A stretch of 64,000 nucleotides of DNA from JACVRW01 sp963846505. GTDB lineage: Bacteria; Actinomycetota; Thermoleophilia; Solirubrobacterales; Thermoleophilaceae. The notes beneath the pieces are model-generated. The model did not search any database and had not been told where the DNA came from. It saw nothing but the letters and a program-made list of their open reading frames with translations. Shown here piece by piece: positions 23,835 through 30,775 of the stretch. Both the position numbers and the translations under genes were made by a program. The DNA lies in NCBI GenBank assembly GCA_963846505.1, contig CAWJWD010000001.1, positions 1,054,001-1,118,000 on the forward strand, read 5' to 3'. The first letter of the stretch is position 1. Every line of letters starts with the position of its first letter.

Positions 23835-24971
23835 GTGTACAGCCTGCTCCTGAAGCTGCTCCGGCGCGTCGACGCCGAGCGCGCCCACGCCCTCGGCTCG
23901 GCCGTCCTGCGCACCGTCGCGGCGGTGGCGCCGCTGCGTGCGCTGCTGTGGCGGCTGTGCGCTCCGCGCGGGGGCGCGCTGCGCGTACGGGCGCTGGGGC
24001 TCGACTTCCCCTCCCCGCTCGGCGTGGCGGCCGGCTTCGACAAGGAGGCGCGCACCTTCGCCGGCCTGGGCGCGCTCGGCTTCGGCGCGGTCGAGGTGGG
24101 CACGGTGACCGCCACGGGCCAGCCGGGCAACGAACGACCGCGGGTGTTCCGGCTGCCGGCCGACCGCGCGCTGGTCAACCGCATGGGCTTTCCCAACGGC
24201 GGCGCCGCGGCCGCGGCGGCGCGGCTCGCCGGCCGGAGGCGGGGCGGGCGGGCGCCGATCGTCGGGGTCAACATCGGCAAGACGAAGGCCGTCGCGGCCG
24301 ACCAGGCCGTCGGCGACTACCGCGCCGGCGCGCGGCTCCTCGCCGAACACGCCGACTACCTCGTGCTCAACGTCAGCTCGCCGAACACGCCGGGGCTGCG
24401 CGACCTGCAGACCGAGGAGCAGCTGCGCGAGCTCGTGGCGGGCATCCGCGCCGAGGTCGGCCGGCAGCCGCCGCTGCTGGTGAAGATCGCGCCGGACCTG
24501 CCGGACGAGCAGGTCGACGCGATCGCGGCGCTGGCGGTGGAGCTCGAGCTCGACGGGATCGTCGCCGTCAACACGACGACCGGGCGCGAGGGCCTGGACA
24601 GCGACGCCGTGGAGGTCGAGACCGCCGGCGCGGGCGGGCTCTCGGGCCCGCCGCTGCGGACGCGGGCGCTCGAGGTCCTGCAGCGATTGCACGCGGCGTC
24701 GAACGGGCGCTTCGCGATCGTGTCGGTCGGGGGCGTCGAGACGGCGGAGGACATCTGGGAGCGATTGCGGGCGGGCGCGACGCTCGTGCAGGCGTACACC
24801 GGCTTCGTCTACGGCGGCCCGCTGTGGGCTCGACGGCTCAATCGCGGGCTCGAGCGGCTGCTGCGAGAGAGCGGACACGACACGCTCGAGGCGGCCATGC
24901 GGATGGGCGATCCTGGACTCGAACCAGGGACCTCGTCCTTATCAGAGACGCGCTCTAACCGGCTGAGCTAA
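23835..24971 (+). CDS. pyrD: Dihydroorotate dehydrogenase, quinone-dependent (class 2)
   Basis: Oxidises dihydroorotate to orotate in pyrimidine synthesis, passing electrons to the quinone pool. Class 2 is shown by the N-terminal membrane-associating helices (MYSLLLKLLRRVDAERAHAL), AAGFDKEA, ERPRVFRLP, NRMGFPN, NVSSPNTPGLRDLQ with the catalytic Ser, VAVNTTT and the FMN-phosphate site VSVGGVETAED. The start is GTG. The frame runs into the antisense strand of tRNA-Ile, which supplies the last 20 or so codons (GDPGLEPGTSSLSE) and the TAA stop. The conserved fold is complete before this, so the tail is an appendage of the overlap. Confidence 0.93.
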   Translation: MYSLLLKLLRRVDAERAHALGSAVLRTVAAVAPLRALLWRLCAPRGGALRVRALGLDFPSPLGVAAGFDKEARTFAGLGALGFGAVEVGTVTATGQPGNERPRVFRLPADRALVNRMGFPNGGAAAAAARLAGRRRGGRAPIVGVNIGKTKAVAADQAVGDYRAGARLLAEHADYLVLNVSSPNTPGLRDLQTEEQLRELVAGIRAEVGRQPPLLVKIAPDLPDEQVDAIAALAVELELDGIVAVNTTTGREGLDSDAVEVETAGAGGLSGPPLRTRALEVLQRLHAASNGRFAIVSVGGVETAEDIWERLRAGATLVQAYTGFVYGGPLWARRLNRGLERLLRESGHDTLEAAMRMGDPGLEPGTSSLSETRSNRLS

Positions 24972-24977
24972 TCGCCC
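24904..24977 (-). tRNA. tRNA-Ile (anticodon GAU)
   Basis: The minus strand gives a 74-nt cloverleaf: acceptor GGGCGAT/ATCGCCC, D arm GCTC/GAGC, anticodon loop CTGATAA with GAT, and T arm CCTGGTTCGAGTCCAGG. Discriminator A; CCA not encoded. The 5' ten bases overlap the end of the MT-A70 gene, and 68 bases overlap the antisense 3' end of pyrD. No promoter is evident just upstream, so it may be cut from the parA-parB-methylase transcript by RNase P. Confidence 0.95.
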
Positions 24978-25591
24978 GCGGCGATCATTGTAGACGCCTC
25001 GCGACGCGGCCGGCAGTCGCCCTCGAGCTCGTCGCCCCATTGCTCCCAGCCGGGGCGGGGATGGCGCGCGAAGAGCTCGAGGTAGGGGCCCGGGGAGCAG
25101 CGCTCGATCAGGTCGTAGAGCTGGTCGGGCTTGCGCGAGTGCTCCCGCTTGGGGGTCGCGAGCAGGTTGACCTGCCGGCGCGCGGGGCCGAGCGTGCGCA
25201 GCGATCCACGCACCCCGAACAGCAGCAGCTCGGTGACGTTGCGGAAGTAGAAGCCGACCCCGCGGCCGTCCGGGCCGCCGTCCCTGCGCGTCTTGAACCA
25301 GACGAGGTTCGTCTTGTAGGCGAAGCCCCAGCGGGCCATCACCTCGAGACCGTCGGCGAGCAGCGCGTTCGGGACCCAGAGGTAGAGGTGCGCCGGCTCG
25401 GCCGCCAGCTCCGGCACCGGCAGCGCGCCGATCTGCTCCAGCGTCAGGGTGCCGTAGCGGGACAGTCGCCGATGCTCCGGCGAGGCCTTGCCGGTGCGGT
25501 GCTGGAAGCGCCAGGGCGGGTCGGCGAGCAGCGTCGTGAAGGAGCGACCGCCGGCGAACGTCGTCAGCGAGGTGGCGGCGGCCTCGCTCAT
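24968..25591 (-). CDS. MT-A70 family adenine-N6 methyltransferase
   Basis: A 207-residue SAM-dependent methylase of the MT-A70 family, which makes N6-methyladenine in DNA or RNA. The catalytic motif is LLADPPWRFQHR. Supporting blocks are HLYLWVPNALL, GFAYKTNLVWFKT and YLELFARHPRPGWEQWG (SAM pocket). No restriction gene is nearby. It begins eight bases after parB and is probably in the same operon. Its TAG stop is formed by bases inside the acceptor and D region of tRNA-Ile. Substrate, DNA near the origin or RNA, is not determined by sequence. Confidence 0.88.
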   Translation of the reverse strand: MSEAAATSLTTFAGGRSFTTLLADPPWRFQHRTGKASPEHRRLSRYGTLTLEQIGALPVPELAAEPAHLYLWVPNALLADGLEVMARWGFAYKTNLVWFKTRRDGGPDGRGVGFYFRNVTELLLFGVRGSLRTLGPARRQVNLLATPKREHSRKPDQLYDLIERCSPGPYLELFARHPRPGWEQWGDELEGDCRPRREASTMIAAGD

Positions 25592-25599
25592 GGCGGTGC

Positions 25600-26520
25600 T
25601 CAGGCCGCTCGGCGGCCCGCCCGCAGCAGTCGCTCGGCCAACTCGACGGCCTCGGCCGGGCGGTCGAAGGCGAGCTCGGCGACGCAGCCGTCGCCGCGGG
25701 CGCGAACCTTGACCTCGCAGCCCAACGCAGCCGAGAGCGCATCCTCCGCCGCGGCCAGGGCCTCGGCGAGGTCCGGGTGCACGACGACCTTGGTGCGCGG
25801 CGTCGCGCCGGGGCCGTTCTCGGCCTCGCGCGCCCGGCGCTCGGTCTCGCGCACCGACCAGCCGCCGTCGCGGGCATCGAGCGCCATGCGGCGTCGGGCG
25901 GCGTGGTCCTTGCACAGCAGCAGCGCCCGGCCGTGGCCCTCCGAGAGCTCCCCCGCCTCGATCAGCTCCAGCGCCTCCTCAGGCAGCTCGAGGAGGCGCG
26001 TGAGGTTGGAGATCGCGACGCGGCTGCGGCCGACGCGGCGGCCGACCTCCTGCTTGGTCAGCCCGAGGTCGTCGACGAGCATCGCGACCGCACGCGCCTC
26101 CTCGATCGGGTTGAGGTCGACGCGCGCCATGTTCTCGGCCAGCGCGAGGTCGAGCCGCTCCCAGTCCTCGGCCGGTCTGACCATCGCCGGGATCGTGTCG
26201 AGCTCGGCCAGGCGCGAGGCGCGCAGGCGACGTTCGCCCGCGACCAGCTCGTAGGCGCCGCCGGCGAGCGGTCGCACGACGACCGGCTGCAGCACGCCGC
26301 GCACGCGGATCGACTCGGCCAGCTCGGCCAAGCGCACCTCGTCGAACGAGCGTCGCGGCTGACGCGCGTTCGGCTGGATCATGTCGACGGGGATCTCGCG
26401 CAGCCCCTGCTCCTGCTGGGTGCTGCGCGGGAGGATCGCGGCCAGGCCACGGCCCATGCCCCGTCTGTCGAAGCGGGGCTCGGCCGGCTCCGCGGGCGTC
26501 CAGCCGGAGGTGTCAGGCAC
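25600..26520 (-). CDS. parB: Chromosome partitioning protein ParB
   Basis: ParB binds parS sites, loads as a CTP-dependent clamp and recruits SMC. The 306-residue protein has the N-terminal ParA-interaction segment RGMGRGLAAIL, the CTP-binding box GERRLRASRLA, the second box ENMARVDLNPIEEA, and the helix-turn-helix LTKQEVGRRVGRSRVAISN. The C-terminal 80 residues form the dimer domain after a hinge. It overlaps parA by eight bases. Two matching parS-like sites lie in rsmG and dnaN. Confidence 0.95.
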   Translation of the reverse strand: MPDTSGWTPAEPAEPRFDRRGMGRGLAAILPRSTQQEQGLREIPVDMIQPNARQPRRSFDEVRLAELAESIRVRGVLQPVVVRPLAGGAYELVAGERRLRASRLAELDTIPAMVRPAEDWERLDLALAENMARVDLNPIEEARAVAMLVDDLGLTKQEVGRRVGRSRVAISNLTRLLELPEEALELIEAGELSEGHGRALLLCKDHAARRRMALDARDGGWSVRETERRAREAENGPGATPRTKVVVHPDLAEALAAAEDALSAALGCEVKVRARGDGCVAELAFDRPAEAVELAERLLRAGRRAA

Positions 26521-27271
26521 GGGCGGCCACCTCCCGGGCCAAGCGCAGGTAGGCGGCCGAGCCGGCGCTGCGCGGCGCGTGGCGCGTGACCGGCAAGCCG
26601 TAGCTGGGCGCCTCGCTGACGCGCACGTTGCGCGGGATCACCGTCTCGAAGACGAGGTCGGGGAAGTGCTCGCGCACCTCGCGCTCGACGTCGCGCGCGA
26701 GCCGCGTGCGCCCGTCGTGCATCGTCAGGATCATCCCGCAGACGGTCAGGCGCGGGTTGAGCTCGGTGCGGATCAACGAGAGCGTGTCGAGCAGCTGGGC
26801 CAGCCCCTCGAGCGCGAAGTACTCGGTCTGCACCGGCACGATCACCTTGTCGGCGGCGACGAGCGCGTTGACGGTGATCGGGCCCAGCGACGGCGGGCAG
26901 TCCAGCAGCGTCAGCAGATAGCGGTCGCGCACGGCGCCGAGGCGCTCGCGCAGGATCGTCTCCGAGCCGGCGATGCGCGGCAGCTCCACGTTCGCGCCCG
27001 CGAGGTCGGGCGACGAGGGCACGACGTCGAGGCGGTCGAAGCCGCTGGGGACGGCGGCGGCGGTCAGGTCGAGGTCGCCGGCGAGACAGTCGTAGACGCT
27101 CGGGCCGCCCTGCTTGGGCAACCCAAGTGCAACCGTTGCATTGCACTGCGGGTCGAGGTCGACGAGCAGCGTCGGAAAGCCCTCGTCGGCGATCGACGCG
27201 CCGAGGTTGACCGCGGTCGTGGTCTTGCCGACCCCGCCCTTCTGATTTGCGACTGCGATGACGCTTCCCAT
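26513..27271 (-). CDS. parA: Chromosome partitioning ATPase ParA (Soj)
   Basis: A 252-residue ParA/MinD-type ATPase that forms the gradient moving ParB-origin complexes. The deviant Walker A motif KGGVGKTTTAVNLG carries the signature lysine, the A' motif is LLVDLDPQCNATV, and Walker B is LLTLLDCPPSLG. The chromosomal Soj type is supported by the short N-terminus without a helix-turn-helix domain. It is preceded by rsmG with a 69-base gap. Confidence 0.96.
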   Translation of the reverse strand: MGSVIAVANQKGGVGKTTTAVNLGASIADEGFPTLLVDLDPQCNATVALGLPKQGGPSVYDCLAGDLDLTAAAVPSGFDRLDVVPSSPDLAGANVELPRIAGSETILRERLGAVRDRYLLTLLDCPPSLGPITVNALVAADKVIVPVQTEYFALEGLAQLLDTLSLIRTELNPRLTVCGMILTMHDGRTRLARDVEREVREHFPDLVFETVIPRNVRVSEAPSYGLPVTRHAPRSAGSAAYLRLAREVAARA

Positions 27272-27340
27272 GCCACAGCGAGACTATGGACGCTCCCGGT
27301 CGGAACCGCCCGCGCTCTCCCCTTCCGTTCGGGACCGAAC

Positions 27341-28093
27341 TCAGAAATCCTGCACGGTAGCGCCGGGCACTCGGGCCAGGGGTCGCTTGCGTGCCATGCC
27401 CGGGCGCCGCGGCAGGCCCGGCGGCGTGGGCGCAACCTTGCGCAACAGATGCAGGTGCCGGTGCTGCGCCGCGGCGAAGGGGACCACGTGGCGAACCTCC
27501 TCCGCCCGCATCCCGGCGCGCTCGGCCGCAGCGGCGCCGGCGCGCTCCTCGTCCTCGTCGCGCGCGCCCTTCCAGGCGACCAGCACGCCCTGGTCGACGA
27601 GCAGGGGGGCCGCGTACTCGACGATCACGGCGAGGGGCGCGAGGGCGCGAGCCGTGACGACGTCGTAGGCCTCCCGGCCGCCCCCGAGGGCAGGCGGGGC
27701 GGCCGCCCACTCCTCCGCTCGCGCGGTGACCACGCGGGCGTTCTCCACGCGGGCGGCCAGCGCGAGGCGTTCGATCACCGCCGTCTTGCGCGCCGCCGAC
27801 TCGACGAGGTCCACCTGCGCCAGAGGGAGCGCCAGGGCGAGCACGAGGCCAGGGAAGCCCGCGCCAGCACCGAGGTCGGCGACGCGACGCGCCGAGCGCA
27901 GCGGCTCGAGCTCCAGGCCCGAGAGACTGTCGGCGACGTGCACGTCGAGCGCCTCGGACGGTGCACGCACGGTCGTCGGCGGGTCCGCTTCCGCGGCCAG
28001 CGCCTCGAGCAGCAGCGCGAGGCGGCTCGCGACCTCGGCTTCGAGCTCGTACCGCTCGACGAGCGCTGCGAGCGTTTCACGGGAAACGCTCAC
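27341..28093 (-). CDS. rsmG: 16S rRNA (guanine527-N7)-methyltransferase RsmG
   Basis: RsmG methylates G527 of 16S rRNA; its loss gives low-level streptomycin resistance. The 250-residue protein has ALDVHVADSLSGLE, the SAM loop VADLGAGAGFPGLVLALA, LVESAARKTAVIE and VTARALAPLAVIVEYA. The last 30 residues are a basic Pro-rich extension. The start is GTG at 28093, followed by SVSRETL; these codons contain a parS-like site. The gene lies between jag and parA in the usual origin order. Confidence 0.94.
   Translation of the reverse strand: MSVSRETLAALVERYELEAEVASRLALLLEALAAEADPPTTVRAPSEALDVHVADSLSGLELEPLRSARRVADLGAGAGFPGLVLALALPLAQVDLVESAARKTAVIERLALAARVENARVVTARAEEWAAAPPALGGGREAYDVVTARALAPLAVIVEYAAPLLVDQGVLVAWKGARDEDEERAGAAAAERAGMRAEEVRHVVPFAAAQHRHLHLLRKVAPTPPGLPRRPGMARKRPLARVPGATVQDF
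28074..28087. promoter_or_regulatory. parS-like ParB-binding site inside rsmG
   Basis: GTTTCACGGGAAAC differs by one base from the consensus parS core GTTTCACGTGAAAC. It lies in codons 3-7 of rsmG and encodes VSRET. An identical site, read in the same direction relative to its gene, is in dnaN. Sequence match is seen; ParB binding is inferred. Confidence 0.75.
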
Positions 28094-28126
28094 GTGAACC
28101 GCCGGACTCGGAGGAGACGGCCGCTG

Positions 28127-28828
28127 CTAGCCGGCACGCGCGGGCGAGATGACCAGCCGCCGATCGGGCTCGTCGCCTTCGCTGTGCGTCTCGACGTCCG
28201 CGCGCTCGTGCAGGTAGGTGTGCACGATCTTGCGCTCGGCCGGGCGCATCGGCTCCAGCTCCACGGGCCGGTCGTAGCGCAGGGCCTCCGACGCGGCGCG
28301 ATCGGCCATTCGATGTAAGGCGGTCTCGCGCCGCTCGCGATAGCCGGCCGCGTCGACAGTCACCTGCTTGCGTACCGGTTCGCCCTTGAAGGCCGCGCGG
28401 AAGGCGAGATGCTGCAGGGCGTCGATCGTCGCGCCGTGCTTGCCGATCAGCAGCCCGAGCTCGTCGCCGTTGACGGTCGCGCGGATCTCGTCGTCGGTCT
28501 CCTCGACGTCGACGGTCGCGCGCAGGCCAAGCCCGTGCACCACACGTGCCACGATCGCGCGCACGCGCTCGGTCGGCTCGTCGGGGATGAGGTCGCGGAC
28601 CTCGCGCCAGGCTTCCAGGTCCACCTCGCCACGCACCCGAGCCTGCTCCCCGCTCTCCGGCTCGGCGAGCACCTCGAAGCGCACGCAGTCGCCGGTCACG
28701 CCGGGATAGCGTGGCTCGAGCCGCTTCATCGCGACCCACTTCGCCTCGCCCAGCGTCTCCCCTTCGCCCTCGGCGACGGGTTCGCTGGGAAGCGACTCCT
28801 CCTCGATCTGCTGCGAGCCCTCTTCCAT
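28127..28828 (-). CDS. jag: RNA-binding protein Jag/KhpB (KH and R3H domains)
   Basis: A 233-residue Jag/KhpB protein, an RNA binder encoded beside yidC in many Gram-positive bacteria. The N-terminal part is acidic and includes LGEAKWVAMKRLEPRYPG, which resembles a Jag_N domain. The KH domain has the GLLIGKHGATIDALQ loop, and the R3H domain has MRPAERKIVHTYLHERADVETHSEG. It lies 24 bases downstream of yidC and is probably translated from the same mRNA. Confidence 0.93.
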   Translation of the reverse strand: MEEGSQQIEEESLPSEPVAEGEGETLGEAKWVAMKRLEPRYPGVTGDCVRFEVLAEPESGEQARVRGEVDLEAWREVRDLIPDEPTERVRAIVARVVHGLGLRATVDVEETDDEIRATVNGDELGLLIGKHGATIDALQHLAFRAAFKGEPVRKQVTVDAAGYRERRETALHRMADRAASEALRYDRPVELEPMRPAERKIVHTYLHERADVETHSEGDEPDRRLVISPARAG

Positions 28829-28852
28829 CAGCCCTCCGGTGGGGCAGCCTAC

Positions 28853-29755
28853 CTAGCGGCGGCGGCCCGAGCGCTTCTTCTTCTTGCGCGGGTTCGGCGG
28901 CGGGCCGGCCGCCGCGCCGCTGCCGTTGCCACTGCCCTCCGCGGCCTCCTTGGCACGACCGCGCTTCCCGCCGCCCTTTCCATCGCCGCTCTGGGCCGCG
29001 GGGGACGCCTTCTCGGCCTTCTCGGCCGCCGGCGGTTTCCCGCGGGCGGGCTTGTCCTTGTCCGGCTCGTCGGAGAACTCGCGCGGCTCGGGCTTGGGGT
29101 AGAGCTTCTTGACCGCCAGCTGCTGGCCGATCGTCCAGACGTTGGTCGTGATCCAGTAGACGATCAGGCCCGCCGGGAAGTTCACGATGAAGATCGCGAA
29201 CACGAACGGCAACGCCAGCATGATGTTGCGCTGCGTCGGGTCGGCGCTGATCGCGGTCACGAGGCTGGCCGCCAGCTGGGTGCCGACGTACAGCACGATC
29301 AACACTCCGAGCAGAACCGGATCGGTGACCTTCTCCGCCAGGTCGTCGATGAACAGGAAGCCCGGGTTGTCGGCGATGTCCGCCTGGAACGAATCCGAGT
29401 TCAGCAGCGAGAACAACGCGATGAAGAACGGGATCTGCAGCACCAGCGGGAGGCAGGACCCGAGCGGGTTGACCTTCTCGCGCTGGTAGAAGGCCATGAC
29501 CTCCTGGTTCATGCGCTGGCGGTCGTCCTTGTAGCGCTCCTGGATCCGCTTGATCTCCGGCTGCAACTGCTGCAGGCGCTGCATCGACTTCACGCCCTTG
29601 AAGGTCAGCGGCAGGATGAACAGCCGCACCGTGAAGGTCAGCAGGATGATCGACCAGCCCCAGCTGCCGGGAAAGTCCCCGATCAGGTCGTGCCAGAACT
29701 CGAGCACCCACTGGCAGGCGTCGATCAGCGGCTGGAGGACGTTGGCGATGTACAT
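28853..29755 (-). CDS. yidC: Membrane protein insertase YidC
   Basis: YidC inserts and folds membrane proteins, alone or with SecYEG. The 300-residue sequence has a first span after a short N-terminus, the conserved WSIILLTFTVRLFILPLT with the hydrophilic-groove arginine, the cytoplasmic helical hairpin (MQRLQQLQPEIKRIQERY), then spans around GSCLPLVLQIPFFIALF and PAGLIVYWITTNVWTIGQQ. The C-terminal 65 residues are a low-complexity Lys/Gly/Ala tail ending KKKKRSGRRR, which could contact ribosomes. The size fits Gram-positive YidC. Confidence 0.95.
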   Translation of the reverse strand: MYIANVLQPLIDACQWVLEFWHDLIGDFPGSWGWSIILLTFTVRLFILPLTFKGVKSMQRLQQLQPEIKRIQERYKDDRQRMNQEVMAFYQREKVNPLGSCLPLVLQIPFFIALFSLLNSDSFQADIADNPGFLFIDDLAEKVTDPVLLGVLIVLYVGTQLAASLVTAISADPTQRNIMLALPFVFAIFIVNFPAGLIVYWITTNVWTIGQQLAVKKLYPKPEPREFSDEPDKDKPARGKPPAAEKAEKASPAAQSGDGKGGGKRGRAKEAAEGSGNGSGAAAGPPPNPRKKKKRSGRRR

Positions 29756-29761
29756 GGTGGG

Positions 29762-30013
29762 CTAGGAGCGCGGGCGGGCGCGGAAGAGGGTCTGGTCCTC
29801 GGCGAAGTCCACCCCGCCGTGGCTCCAGGGGTTGCAGCGCAGCAGCCGCCAGGCCGCCAGCACCGCGCCCCGCAGTATGCCGTACTGACGCACCGCGTCG
29901 ACGGCGTAATGGGAGCAGCTGGGATGGTACTTGCAGCGCGCGGGCAGCCCCGGCGAGATCGCCCGCTGGTAGAAGCGCACCGGCGCGGTCGCGATCGAGC
30001 GCAGCGCCGTCAT
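29762..30013 (-). CDS. yidD: Membrane protein insertion efficiency factor YidD
   Basis: An 83-residue YidD. The family motifs FYQRAISPGLPARCKYHPSC and RCNPWSHGG are present with three conserved cysteines. It is thought to aid YidC-dependent insertion. It overlaps rnpA by four bases (ATGA) and is followed six bases later by yidC. Confidence 0.94.
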   Translation of the reverse strand: MTALRSIATAPVRFYQRAISPGLPARCKYHPSCSHYAVDAVRQYGILRGAVLAAWRLLRCNPWSHGGVDFAEDQTLFRARPRS

Positions 30014-30387
30014 GCCTGGTCCTTGGCGGCCAGGCCCGAGTCCGTCAGCACTGAGCGCAGCGCCGCCTCCATCGCACCCTCGCCCTGGTCGGCCAGCTCG
30101 CGTGCGTCCGGGCGCGCGACGATCACGAAGTCGTGCCCGTCCCTCAGCGTCTCGGCGTTGTTCCAGAACGCGTCCCGCAGCTGGCGCTTGACCTTGTTGC
30201 GCTCGACGGCACCGCCGAGCTTGCGGCCGACCGACACCCCCAGCCGCGGCTCGGGGTCGCCCTCCGTCCGCGGGAAGGCGTAGACGACGAGGTGCCGGCT
30301 CGCGTGCGAGCGACCCTCGCGGTAGACGCGTTCGAACTCTCCGCTGCGCGACAGCCGGCGGCGCTTGCGGCGCGCGCGATCCGCCAT
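30010..30387 (-). CDS. rnpA: Ribonuclease P protein component
   Basis: The protein subunit of RNase P, 125 residues and very basic at the N-terminus. RLSRSGEFERVYREGRS and the RNR motif GAVERNKVKRQLRDAFW are diagnostic. It starts at ATG 30387, six bases from rpmH, and overlaps yidD. Confidence 0.95.
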   Translation of the reverse strand: MADRARRKRRRLSRSGEFERVYREGRSHASRHLVVYAFPRTEGDPEPRLGVSVGRKLGGAVERNKVKRQLRDAFWNNAETLRDGHDFVIVARPDARELADQGEGAMEAALRSVLTDSGLAAKDQA

Positions 30388-30392
30388 CGCGG

Positions 30393-30527
30393 CTACGGGG
30401 TGAGCCGCGTGCGGCCCTTGTCGCGGCGACGCTTGAGCAGCCGGCGACCGGCCTTGCTGCTCATGCGTGCGCGAAAGCCGTGCGTACGGGCGCGCTTGCG
30501 CTTCTTTGGCTGGTAGGTGCGCTTCAT
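30393..30527 (-). CDS. rpmH: 50S ribosomal protein L34
   Basis: A 44-residue, Arg/Lys-rich protein beginning MKRTYQPKKRKRARTHGFRA and ending with GRTRLTP. The sequence is an almost full match to the L34 family pattern. It is the first gene of the leftward operon at the origin. ATG start at 30527. Confidence 0.97.
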   Translation of the reverse strand: MKRTYQPKKRKRARTHGFRARMSSKAGRRLLKRRRDKGRTRLTP

Positions 30528-30775
30528 CGTGGAGAGGTGGCGGCGAGATGGATACCGCGCGGAGGCCAGGGTACACGACGCGCTGTCCACCACCCTGTTC
30601 ACAACCCACCGCATTGCTTTTCCCGCGTTTTCCGGCATGCCGTGCCGACCCTGGAAATCGGCTCCGAGGGACCGGTGTACACTCGCCTCCCCCGAGGGCA
30701 GCGGGTGTCGTCCCGCCGGTCCCTCCCCACGTTCCGATCCGCTCTGCTCCGACCCCGGAGGGGTCGCTCTCGCCT
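30528..30775. promoter_or_regulatory. rpmH-dnaA intergenic region with two DnaA-box-like sites
   Basis: A 248-base divergent gap that must hold the rpmH and dnaA promoters. CTGTCCACC (30583-30591) and CTGTTCACA (30595-30603) each match seven of nine bases of the actinobacterial DnaA box TTGTCCACA and are direct repeats 12 bases apart. A TACACT -10-like box at 30678-30683 may serve dnaA, but no good -35 is seen at standard spacing. The cluster fits dnaA autoregulation or an origin sub-region. Confidence 0.5.

Noticed and set aside
24968..25591. A restriction-modification or prophage origin for the MT-A70 gene
   Set aside because: No restriction enzyme, integrase, phage structural gene or direct repeat flanks it, and it sits in tight operon spacing with parB.
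28086..28099. A second degenerate parS next to the rsmG site (CGCTCACGTGAACC)
   Set aside because: It has the perfect CACGTG centre but matches only 10 of 14 bases and overlaps the rsmG start codon. It could be chance; I keep only the 13-of-14 site.
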